Source: Flectonema sp. DT1601 (lineage: Eukaryota > Euglenozoa > Diplonemea > Diplonemida > Diplonemidae). From it: DNA of 64,000 bases. The notes under the pieces were generated by a model. That model was not told the DNA's origin, did not search any database, and saw only the letters and a list, made by a program, of their open reading frames with translations. The stretch lies in NCBI GenBank assembly GCA_964019425.1, contig OZ025860.1:62001-126000 (forward strand), given 5' to 3'. Positions 1 to 10,923 of the stretch are shown piece by piece. Within the stretch, counting starts at the first letter, position 1. Each line of letters begins with the position of its first letter. The position numbers and the translations under genes were made by a program.

Positions 1-1215
1 TCTCGCAAGTTGGAGGTGTCGATCCCATTCGAGGTTTGTTTGTTCCTCAGAGTAGTTACGAGACGGGGCAGGAGAGGGTGCAGGGGCAGCGAGGTATGGA
101 TTTTGAGGGCTGCTATGAATATTCATAGCTGGAGGAGACTCCACCGACTGTGGTTGTACTGGTTGAGATTGCATAGATGGTATCGGTACAGACAGAGAAG
201 GGACAGGTTGAGATGATCGCTGTTCTGGTACAGGTTGTGATTGCAAAGGCTGTGAGTAGTTATGTTGTAAGTTAACAGATTGCGATGAATGACTTACAGA
301 TGGTTGTTTTGTTGTCGGATTCGATGGATTGGCATATTGAAAGTCATCCGGACTACTCTGAGAGATAACAGACTTGCGAGGACTTTCTATTTGAGATACA
401 ATCGAATGAGGAGGTGAATGAGTTCCACGTGACAACAAAACATCTTCTGCAGCAACTGGAGGAGGAATTTCCTCAACATCCACAGCAGTGATTGCAGTAC
501 GAGGAGGAGTACTTGAATTGTTGTTATCAACAGACACAACTGGGTTAGGAAGTAAAGTATTTATAAGACATTGACCACCAGAACCTGTTCCATTTATTGA
601 ATGTAATCTGTATTGTCCCCAATGTGCTCCGTGTGCACTGGTAGTACAATCCGAAAACTCATTCCTCATTCCACAACACGACCAGGACCTGACACCAGGA
701 GTGCAGTACGAAGAATTACACCCGCAAGCAACATTCCCCTTTGCGTAAGACACATAGTTTTCGTCTGGTATTAGTTTCCATTCAGTTTTAAATGTAGTTG
801 TAGCAGCAATCTGATTACCCTTAAGCATCATGAATCCTTTAATCTCAGGGTCTGAGATAGCGAATCCTTTCGCTTCATCAATGGTCATGATGTCTGTGTG
901 ATGATCGTCACCAACAATACGACCGTTGTAAGAAACGAAAACATCACTTGCTCTGTCAGCAGGTGCTGGGAGTTCAGAGTTTGGAAGGGGACCTGCGTGT
1001 GATTGAGTTATTAAATTACCACTCAGTTTTTCGAGTATGGCCGCATCTTCTGCTTTCAATTCTCCAACAGTTAACATTAAACCACTGATGTCAGGTCTGT
1101 TAGCCATCGCTACTTCAACTTTCATTAATCTTTCTTCTAACTCTCTCGATCGATGCTGAACAGCAGCTGCCGCTCGCGAAGCCAGCTGGACATTCGCCAA
1201 CGCTGCAGCTGACAT
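1..1215 (-). CDS. Protein with CHORD-like Cys/His motif, 3' part outside window
   Basis: An open frame runs from an ATG at 1215 to the left edge (405 codons, no stop), so the C-terminus is missing. Residues 1-35 are Ala/Arg-rich and helical. Around residues 164-198 there is a cluster C164, C166, C171, C180, C181, C190, H195, H198 containing CTPGVRSWSCCG, F187 and a Cys followed by His. The order (Cys pair, PG, WSCC, Phe, Cys, His) resembles one CHORD zinc-binding domain, known from RAR1 and CHORDC1, but I see only one copy and the spacing is not exact. From residue about 230 the protein is low complexity, rich in Pro, Ser and Gln, with repeated SQPV-type motifs. A coding frame is well supported by length and by the change from ordered to disordered composition. 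The CHORD relation is an inference, and a related zinc-binding fold is equally possible. Confidence 0.75.
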   Translation of the reverse strand, partial: MSAAALANVQLASRAAAAVQHRSRELEERLMKVEVAMANRPDISGLMLTVGELKAEDAAILEKLSGNLITQSHAGPLPNSELPAPADRASDVFVSYNGRIVGDDHHTDIMTIDEAKGFAISDPEIKGFMMLKGNQIAATTTFKTEWKLIPDENYVSYAKGNVACGCNSSYCTPGVRSWSCCGMRNEFSDCTTSAHGAHWGQYRLHSINGTGSGGQCLINTLLPNPVVSVDNNNSSTPPRTAITAVDVEEIPPPVAAEDVLLSRGTHSPPHSIVSQIESPRKSVISQSSPDDFQYANPSNPTTKQPSVSHSSQSVNLQHNYSQPLQSQPVPEQRSSQPVPSLSVPIPSMQSQPVQPQSVESPPAMNIHSSPQNPYLAAPAPSPAPSRNYSEEQTNLEWDRHLQLAR

Positions 1216-1861
1216 TTTAACTTCCAACCAAACCTAACTAAAATAAAGATATTATTAAAACTACTGTTCAACATCAGATCGTTATCATCAGTCTTTTGAG
1301 TCGAATTGATAAAACAAATAATTGAAATTATCTGGTCGGTTGAGATATTTCAGAATAAAGATTTAACAACAGGTATGAAAAACCATCACTTTAACACGCG
1401 CAAGAGATAACAACAATACTCACATACCACCATTAATAGAGCACAAGTCTTTGATACAACGGGTTGTAATCTTCAACAATCATAACTCCCAGTACGGGAG
1501 CTACCACCGAGGAAGCCCGATGTGGTTCCATAACAGCTGTTGACTACTTCAGTGAAGAGTGACTGATTGAATAGTCTTTTAAATACCAAAGGGAGCTTTT
1601 TAAGAAACAAATATTAAAGGACTCTCCTATGGTGGTGTTCATACGATGATGTCGAGTTCTTTTTTTTTTCTTTTTCGAAGGAAGGATCGTTCGGTCTGTC
1701 GGGATGCTTCCCATTCAGTTATTGTCTCACAGAAGTCTAGCGGATGACAACTCTTCACTTGTAAAAATGAAGACATCCTCACAAAGTAACTCTACACAAT
1801 CAGCACACCTCTACAGTTCTTATCAAACAAAACGAGCGTACGATTCAAGTCGTGTGTAATA
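1216..1861. other. Intergenic, upstream region of the CHORD-like gene
   Basis: No gene is seen in these 646 bp. The stretch is AT-rich with a T-run near 1660-1675. It should hold the promoter of the gene starting at 1215 and the 3' flank of the prenyltransferase gene. I recognise no specific motif. Confidence 0.5.
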
Positions 1862-2668
1862 TTAGTGCTTTCCTAAACACTTTTGCATAGCAGCTGCAGC
1901 AGACTTATAATAAATATTGTAGTCAATGAGTGCTATAAGGAGATGCCATGCTCGGTAGTCTGGCCACAAGACTGATTGGAAACAAATGTGAGCGAATGAT
2001 GACTGATACATAAGATAATCAGAGAATCGTGTTTCACCTGATGTTCGTATAAACAAAGGAGGGAGAGAAGATGAACTCGGTTCTGGTACGTACAGAGCTC
2101 CGTGCTTACGAAGATTTTGCATCTCAAGTTGCGAAGAATACGCAAAAGCGATATTTAAAGTGCACTTTGTCCTTTTTGAAGTTTCTTTTGATGCATTTTC
2201 TGCAGCATCGACTACGTGTTTTGGTAACATTTCTACTTCACCTACTAACCTAACTCGAACATCGTACTTCTCGACTATGTCATTACGGGTCAGCATCTCT
2301 TTTAATTTATCACACGCGAGATCCATGAGGTAATTCTTTTCTCCAGCTGCACGTTGAAAGTTTGAGACACTAAAGGCGTACACAGTGACTTCTTTAACTT
2401 TTAATAACGAAATAGCTTCCAACAATCTCTTTAAACAATTATATCCTTCTAAGTGTCCTTCTTTTGTTTCTAACTTTCTACCTTTTGCCCATCTTCTGTT
2501 TCCGTCCATTACGAAGTACATTCTGTCTGGGATAGTGAATACTCTTCTTAACATCGGAAGTAGCATCCATGCCAACCATTCCGATACTCTGTCCAATAGG
2601 TTATCACTGCCGTACTTTAGTGTTAGTAGAAACACAATAGGAACCAACAACGCGATACATAAAATCAT
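1862..2668 (-). CDS. cis-prenyltransferase (dehydrodolichyl diphosphate synthase-like)
   Basis: This 268-aa protein should condense isopentenyl diphosphate units in cis to build the polyprenyl (dolichol) chain used for N-glycosylation at the ER. A hydrophobic segment (about residues 2-18) probably anchors or associates it with the membrane. Family motifs are in order: FVMDGNRRWAK (52-62, with the catalytic Asp55 and substrate-binding Asn57-Arg-Arg), GH at 71-72, the VYAFSVSNF segment (96-104), NIAFAYSSQLEM (172-183) and IRTSGETRFSDY (207-218), followed by LWPDYRAWHL. The RTSGE motif marks the catalytic subunit type. The stretch between the FAYSS and RTSGE motifs is clearly shorter than in human DHDDS. 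The usual RxG C-terminal motif of the NgBR partner subunit is absent. The start at 2668 is the first ATG and keeps the N-terminal hydrophobic segment. Confidence 0.93.
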   Translation of the reverse strand: MILCIALLVPIVFLLTLKYGSDNLLDRVSEWLAWMLLPMLRRVFTIPDRMYFVMDGNRRWAKGRKLETKEGHLEGYNCLKRLLEAISLLKVKEVTVYAFSVSNFQRAAGEKNYLMDLACDKLKEMLTRNDIVEKYDVRVRLVGEVEMLPKHVVDAAENASKETSKRTKCTLNIAFAYSSQLEMQNLRKHGALYVPEPSSSSLPPLFIRTSGETRFSDYLMYQSSFAHICFQSVLWPDYRAWHLLIALIDYNIYYKSAAAAMQKCLGKH

Positions 2669-4406
2669 TTTTATTGATGTACTTTGATACCTTCGTTTAA
2701 GTTATTTTAATATTATATAAATTTATTATGAAAAAAAAAAAAAAAAAAAAAAAAAAACGAAAACTGAGTCACTTGCTAGAAGCAAATTTTAATTATTTCG
2801 TATTTATTGTCCTGTGATAATAGTCGTGGTGTTTTAAATTAAAAGAAAACAAATAATTATCAATTTGGGAAAGGTCACTACACCGCCTCACTTCGCCTTG
2901 GCTGTAAGTATTAAAGAAAGGATTCAAAGGGGGCAGTGGCATATGAATACGCAACGGGAAGTTGGTGCAACTTTCTTTATTATTTTCGGTTTTTTGCTTT
3001 TCATGAGCAGTCAGGTGCAAGAGAAGAGATTTTACCTGCTTTTTTTATACACATCCACCAGAGGCTGTTAACACAGTGGTCTTCTCTGTTAGTCTGAAGA
3101 AAACATTCTTTCAAAGAAGACGAGTTGGTCATTCGAAGTCGGCGGACATGAACAAGATCATCACTGCGTTGCACCCGAGATCTATCAACTTTTTTTCTTT
3201 TTTTCTTTTGTTTCCTTTTTTTCTTTTTTTTTTCGTTCGTATTTTCGCAGAAAAATCTTTCCGCCTTTTATCAATCCACGCTTGTGCGACATCAACACTT
3301 CTTCAAAAGTATTAACATCAGAATCAACAACACGAGTAGTGGGAAAGTTAATTCCCATCGGGGGAAGGGGGTAGTAGTAATGAATGATGCAAATAGGAAG
3401 ACTTTATATTATTTGTGAATTATAAATAGAAATGACGATTAAGAACACTTCTAAAGGAAGGGGACACCTTTTTGGATCGGAGGACATAATTCAAAAATTT
3501 GATAGCAGGTTTTCGGCGAACTTTGTCCATTTGAAACCAGTACTCCAAAAACATAATTTTGATACGGTCACAAGAAGAGAACTGGTGACATAATAATAAC
3601 AATAATAAACCAAAAAAAAAAAAACAGAATTCACAACCCGCGGGAACTGTTCGGATAGTTTTTCAATAAATATTGTGTTCCTTCCGGGTACTATGAAGAT
3701 TTTTCAACTCAGAAAGTGTCCCTTGCACAGATTCGACAGGAAACACTTTCTACAAACTCGCAGTTGTTAGATGCACGCAAAAAATATCAAAAAGATGAGA
3801 TTGGCGACCTTTGCTTCCTAGGACGTCATTCACGAACAGTGATCATGTAATATAGCCAAAAATGACAACTAATTTCCTTTCAATATGTTTTTTTTTTTTT
3901 TACTGCCACAAAAAAGAAAATTCACCAGCTAAAGAAAAGGCGACACATCACAACAGAGTTTATTTGAGTGTTTTGATTGTCGGCCATTCATACGTACAGT
4001 TTGGTACTAGCTGATTGATTTAAAATAAAACTTATAATAATAATGTCAATACGAAATTTATTTCGTTTATTCGTTTTCACTCAAAAAAGTTGATTTTTTC
4101 CCGAAATACAGCTTCAGCAAAATGGTGGTAAAACGAAATAAACAAAAAAAAAAAGTAAAGAAAATAGTAAGCAATGAAATAGAATAAATAATCAAAGAGC
4201 TGTCTCCACATTTCTGTTCTCTGTTTTCCTACTGAGCCAGTGGGGGCTAACAGTGAATTGATTACGCTGAGAGCCTGGTTGGTAAATTGAAGAGCTACAC
4301 TACCACGTAAATTGTCTGCTTATTAAAAAATAAACAGGTGGTGAGTTCTCGAAGAACAAAAAGCAGTGATCTCACCAGCAAGCGAGGCAGCAACGTCTGC
4401 TAAACA

Positions 4407-4421
4407 CCCCCCCCCCCCCCC
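4407..4421. repeat. C15 homopolymer
   Basis: A run of 15 C bases inside AT-rich DNA. It is the only long G/C homopolymer noticed in the window; nearly all other runs are A or T. It could be a genuine microsatellite or a spot prone to sequencing error. Confidence 0.9.
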
Positions 4422-6900
4422 TCGGGGAGAGAGCATTAGTACTTTGCATAGCGACAGGGTGTCCACCATGCGGTACGCAAAGTTACAACTGGAGGTGTAT
4501 TAGAGGGCTTGGGGAAAAGGCACAACCGTACTTTATTAATAAATGAAATAAAACTGATGTGTTTTTGGGCCTACGTTCGGAGCAAACAGGACAAACACAA
4601 AGAAAACCAAAGTACGAGAAACTAATTTTAACCGTTTTTAAAACGACGACACAACTAATGAGGACAGGGCTACCATCAGCTCAGTATTTCTTCGAAACTA
4701 TTTCATTACTGCCTCTCAGCTACTTTGTCTGCACAAATCGCACATTAGAAGAACTGTTCAAAAGATACGAACAGGCAGGACATCTAATTAAATGAAATTA
4801 CGAAGAACAATACAAAGAAAGGTTCGAGAACACCTGACAAGCGTCCCTCGTAGTGTTCCAACTGCTAATCGAGTTGAGTGGTTCACAGATAAAGTTTTAA
4901 TAGTTGTTAGTCTTTATTTCAATTATTAACATCACCAGTAGCCTTCAGCTTTAGAAATCTCCATACACTTGAAAAGAAGTTTCATAAGGACTTGCAAGAA
5001 AAAAAGTAAAAGGACTGCGTTAAAAATACCCTCAAGAGAGTTGATATTCGTATTGAAGTGTTTGCAAGGCATCCTTTAAAACAATTTTTTTTTACTTTGC
5101 AAAATTAATTTTTTTTTTTCTGCATTATTTATTTTACTTTTTTTTGGGGAAAACTAAAAAAAAAGAGAAAAACAAAAGCAAATGAATTAAACATAATCTC
5201 CCTGCCTTTCGCATACAAAAATTCTACAAGGCAACAATATAAAACACTGAAGTGGACATAACAAGGAGCTAAGAAACCGAGAGTGGGTAGTCGATTTGGC
5301 TTCAAGGTCTTAATAGGCAATTGCATAATTTAATTGCTCGACTACATATAAAACGCGTGAATTCTAAGAAAAAGAACGTCCCACGAATTACGTAAAAAGA
5401 CAAGAAAGAACAAAAAAAAAAAAAAAAAAGCGTTTACTGACAGGTTGTTTGCGCAAGCGCCGAGACTAACACTCAGCTATTTTAACTACTGAATGAATAC
5501 TTTAACGCACGCTGCCAACAACCAAAGTTTTACTTGTTACTTATTGTATACAACAAAACAGATGGAAAATAAATTACTTAAGATCGAAGCAATTCTGAAA
5601 ACGGCTGAGCAATTAACAACGTGATTGTGAAAGAAACGATCAACTCAAAGGTTTGATGAATCTAGTTTATTATTTACTCAACTCTACAGCCTTATAAAAG
5701 AAATACGACTCGTACAATTTACGAGTCGATCAATCACATGTTCAGTTAACATTCCCGAATAAGTTATGATTGAGAATACTTCGATAGGCAGACAGACTCT
5801 TCAGTGATACCACTGATTTACAGAAGGTAAAATAATATGATAGTTCACAATGTTGTATTTCGTTTGTTTTAGTCTTTTTTTTCTTTTCTTTTTACACCAA
5901 CTAATCCCCCACGTTGTTACGTTGGCAACACGTCAGTCGGTTCATGCACAAATAAAATATTACAATTCTTGTAGAAGTCGAACTGTACTTATCGCGAGAC
6001 CCACTCACGAAGAGCAGATAGCTACCAGGACATAAGTCAAACAGGCATCAGATACGCAACTATCTTGTTAAGAAAAGGAGAAGCTTCACAGTCACCAAGT
6101 GGATCTGGAAAAGGTTATTAGCTAGAATTGGAAAGAGGAAAAAAGTAGAAATCCACCGCTCCTGAACGACTTACAGAAGCTTAGGCAAGGAAGTAGAATC
6201 CTTTTTTAACCTCGCGGAAGGAAGAAACAATAAAGCTCGCGTATTGTGCTGTTGATCACGACTTGCAGCAACAGCTACATGGTAATTGTTGCCGCGGGTC
6301 GTGACATGTTTTTTTTTTTTTTTTTTTTCTGGGAAATAATTAAAATTTTCCCGCTGATTATGTGACCAGCGGGATGTGACCAAAAATTAGTTGAAAAGGA
6401 AACGTTAAATAGCGTTGGCAGATTTTACTTTTTCTTCTCATGAGAGAAGCACCTGTGAAATTTATGACAAGGATCGAAACAAATAATTAATCGAGATACT
6501 AAGAGAACATGCGCAAGTAAAAGAACAGGCCAACGGAACATCGCTACACCATAATGGAAGAAGACAGTGATGACCGTGATAAGTAACTGAAGGAAGCTCA
6601 TGGGGTCAACCACAGTCACAATCGATTGACATATCTAAATTAGTACCGTAACAAATACCATACTATTCATCAAAGAAAGTAAGAGAATAAAGTATAGAAA
6701 GTCCTCTCCATGGGTTAAAATGTCATTTTTCTTTTATTTTATTTGGGACTTTGGAAAATGTTAAATATCTTTTTTTTTTTAAAAAAAAAAACTGTAATAG
6801 CGGGAAGAGGTTTATCACAGATTTTAAAAAAAAATAATAATTAAAAAAAATCGGATAATAAAAATAATTAACTAGACGAATGCAATGACAAATTAGACAC

Positions 6901-6932
<32 letters not shown>

Positions 6933-8197
6933 GATTTTGGGGGCATCAAACGTGACACCATACGAGGCTATTCAAGCAGTTAGAAATAGATAGAAACTGT
7001 TTAGCCATTTTTTAACCCAATGTTGTATTTTATGAGTGCTTTAGGGAACAAAGAGTGGTAGAATGCTTTGTAAATTAAATCTGAAAAAAAAAAAAAGTGT
7101 CCGGGGATTCATATGGTTCCACCCAGTAAAATAAAAGTTTTCGAATAAGGTAATTGAAAACAATTATTTTTAAGTAAAATTAAAAAATTAACGAGGACGC
7201 TCCAAGAAGATCCCTTGCGTTGAATAAAAAAAGACTCAAAGAGGGTACACTCTCGCACACTAGACAAGATAAACCAACCTACCTTTTTAGGTATGTATCA
7301 GTGTTGCCACTACTGTATCCTGACTGCAGCGCAATCAACAATTCAAAACGAGAGACACGCCGGTGAGAGCTGCTTAGTCACATAATTACTATTTGCTTTT
7401 TTTTTCAATTCAAATAAAATTAGTAGACTCACACCTCACAATTACACAAAACATGAATGATCAGAAACGAATAATGTGAGTGCATCACAAAGCATCGTTA
7501 CTCGCTAGTAAATGGTAAACAGAAGAAAGACTTAACCTCTGTACGAGATAAACAGCAACACATTAAAAAGATAAATAGAAATCAATAACTATTTATGTGC
7601 GTGATATCATAAAAAAAAGAGAAAAAAAAAAAAAATACTTGCGAAGAAAATAAGAATCTGCACACAATAATTCCAATCTGGCAATTGCCATAAAAATCAA
7701 AACAGGTGAGAGTTTTAAGAATATTACTCAATAACAAAAAAAAAAAAAAAAAAAAAAAAAATGAACTTGAGACGTATAAATTGTGATACTGCCCTAACAT
7801 CTTGATTTTCCTTTCGAAGTGCTGAATATACACCGAAGCAATCAACGCAGGAAAGAAAAAAGCAAGTGCTGGGCTTTTCCCTTTGTAGTTAGTTGTTAGT
7901 TAGTTGTAAGGCCACAATAGATACCCTGATTAACAAATTAGTTGAGATCAGGTTTCTGCCGATTAGCAAAACCAATTTTGTCTTCCACTCGATATTGAAG
8001 GACAACATAAATATAAATAAAAAAAACCACATCCACAATGACAAAGCTGATAGATTCACAAACCCTTCAGTCCACATTGTTCCTTCAAAGAGATACGTTG
8101 GTGAAAAAGCTGACACCAGAATACTCCAACCGACGCAACGAGACTATTCGTTTTTTGTTTGTTTAGATGGATATCGTGGCTTTGTATGACAACAATT

Positions 8198-8198
<1 letters not shown>

Positions 8199-8231
<33 letters not shown>
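8199..8231. repeat. A33 homopolymer
   Basis: One of the longest single-base runs in the window, 33 consecutive A bases. It is typical of the many A/T tracts that lie between genes here. Its exact length is likely to be unreliable in any assembly. Confidence 0.85.
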
Positions 8232-8233
<2 letters not shown>

Positions 8234-9220
8234 AAAAACAGAGCCAGGAAAAGAATAATAACAAATATTTCATTCCATGTTTGGTAATGTTGATAACCGA
8301 AATCATCTAACTAAAGGAATCAACAAGGAACCTTCTTCGTAGAGGTGTCAGATCATCTATTTCAACCTAATAGTTAATCCATAAAGGTATGAGACAATAT
8401 GCTGCCTCAACCTCATGAAAATAGATCGAGATGGTAATTTTATCATCATTATGTGATTTTTCTTAACCCCTACAACGACAAGGCAAGAAACCATAGACAA
8501 GATATTAACGAAAAGAAAAAAAAAATACAAAAAGTTCACGGTGCCCATAAGAAATATTTCAAAACAACACATTGTACCTGAACATTTGGAAGAGGGAGGG
8601 AAATACGGTTTTTGACCACCGCAACATTAATGATATTATTATCATTTAGTTTTTTATATTCCCTACACTACTCTACCTGATTGAACTAGGTCACACGCAA
8701 TTATGGGGATTCGATAACCAATATCCACAGACACAATGAAAGAGTATAAAACTTGTTGTAAGCCCAAAATATTTAACCTTAGCAGTAAATTTATATAAAA
8801 AAAGAAGAAAAAAAAAAAAACACATGGAAACACAACACACCACACCACTCTTATTCTGTTTGCCGCATTACATAACAAAAAAATATCTGATTGGGGGGGA
8901 AAAAAAAAAAAAAAAAAAAAAAAAGTTAAGAAATTGCGACCTTGTTGAATGCAGTAACTTACTTGACATTTCTGTATAGAATTATCTCACGCTTTGTAGC
9001 CTCGTAAGGGGTTCTGGTAAAAAAAAACGAGAGAAAGAAGAAATAGAATATAAGTCAGCAGCGATGATAAGATAGAGTTTCATGTTTCTGGCGGCTGCCT
9101 TAAGAAGGTCGCTTAGATCTTATCTTATTGCACAAGTTTTTTTTTTTTTTTTTTTGAGATTTTATTTTAATAATTGATCAAGCATTGTTTGGTCGATTAA
9201 AAGAAAGACAGAGTGATCCA

Positions 9221-9242
9221 GAGAGAGAGAGAGAGAGAGAGA
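9221..9242. repeat. (GA)n microsatellite
   Basis: Eleven tandem GA units in gene-free DNA. No associated feature is seen. Confidence 0.9.
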
Positions 9243-9693
9243 AGTGATCTTCTGGACCTGGTACTTGACAAACGAGAGAGCAAAAGCGTTCTGTACCGCG
9301 GCCAAGTTAGGGCCGACGCGTAAGAATTCAGAGAGAGAAAATGAAAAAGTTCTCTACTTTGTGTCAAACGATTAAAAACCGACACCGACACGTAAGAGAT
9401 ACGAAAAAGAAATTATTGCATCAAAAGCGAAGAATTTGTCACCTAGGAGCTGTAAGATTCGATAAGCAAACAATGAGATACGTGGCCATATTCCAAATAT
9501 TTCTTTTTTGAAGAGGGTTCGACTCGAAGAGATCTTTTCTAAACTCATTAATCATGTCACATATGACTATGAGGGACAAAACCGATGCTGCATTCTTCAA
9601 CTACTACAAAAGAAACTAACTCACAGAGCTTCAAGTTTCGCAGCAAAGATCTTTTGGGTACAAGAAATTAGATCCAATAAATGGTTTGGTTCA

Positions 9694-9726
9694 AAATAAA
9701 AATAAAAATAAATAAATAAATAAAAA
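9694..9726. repeat. (AAAT)n-type microsatellite
   Basis: Imperfect AAATA/AAAT units in the gene-poor region. No gene is nearby. Confidence 0.8.
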
Positions 9727-9982
9727 CTGTTTATTGTACACGCACAACAGTAAAATACGGACAGCACACTGCCAAAGAACTACCAAAGTCATTCGTACCG
9801 TACATGATATTAAAGTAACGGTCACAAACGTGTCTTGAAACAGGCCACGTGACAGGGGAAACACTTTGGAACAACAGAAACCTGCTAACAATGCTCAAAC
9901 AGACTGTAGAACTCCACAAGTCTGCATGAGTTAAAAAATTTAAAAAAAAAAAAAAGGGGGTGGGTTAATACGACAGACTAAT

Positions 9983-10014
<32 letters not shown>

Positions 10015-10188
10015 CAATATTTGCTATTCCTTCGCCAAAAAGCCATTCAAATGTATATTCAAATTGATATAATATTGCATCTCTAAAAGGGTTATAGCCT
10101 TGCTAGTTTGCAAAACCTCGGTGGGGTTCCTTTTTCTTTTGTCCCTGCTTTTTTTTCCTCATCCATGCCAGGAGAGATTATAATTTTT

Positions 10189-10190
<2 letters not shown>

Positions 10191-10219
<29 letters not shown>
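10191..10219. repeat. (ATTT)n microsatellite
   Basis: About seven tandem ATTT units directly after a T run in gene-free DNA. Confidence 0.9.
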
Positions 10220-10891
10220 CGAAGCCTAGGAAGCCAAAAGCCAGGAAAAGCTCACAGAGTAACAGTTATATCGCTACCTAATATATAATATAAATCAACA
10301 AAATAAAAAAAAAATATTTACTCATTTATTTTTAATCGAAAAAAGGACGATGATTACAACATAATGATATCAACCGCCTGCCTTGAGGCTTCGAAAGTAT
10401 CCTAAAGAGCCAACCTTAGACGTAGCCCATATTTTTTTTTTTATCTTCTATGTAAAGTTTGCTGTTATTTTCTTTTTAAGAATGGCTCTCCCCATATCTG
10501 TTTTAGAGAAGAATGAATCTCCCAGGGGATGTTGCTTATGAAGTTAACGACCATCTTAGAACAAGCTTCACTTCAGGTATTGTTAATAAAGGGAAAGAGG
10601 TCGTTCCTAATGAATTGTTTCTGTTTTTTTTGCGCAGTCTGCAGTCTGTGACCGGAAGGAATTAGTAGCCAGCAGTCCATTCGTAGTGCAGACAGCTCTC
10701 AGGCGACGAGGGATTCTAAGATTTTAAGGTTGATTTTCTTTTTTTCCCTCTCTTCCCTTCCTATTTTTTTAAAAGTTTCCCTGACCGCCTTAATTCTTAA
10801 GTTGCGAATCATTTAAGAGGAAGGAGTGTATCAAGAAAAAATTTCCTTTTTTTTTTTTTTTTTTCTTTAAAATTTTTTGGTTGAAAAATTG

Positions 10892-10923
<32 letters not shown>

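Noticed and set aside
9063-9130. GATAAGAT/ATCTTATC inverted repeat with a GATGATA, considered as a C/D box snoRNA
   Set aside because: The C box is imperfect and no D box (CTGA) lies at the expected end.
9505-9535. GGTTCGACTC, similar to a tRNA B box
   Set aside because: No A box or acceptor stem can be found at the right distance on either strand.
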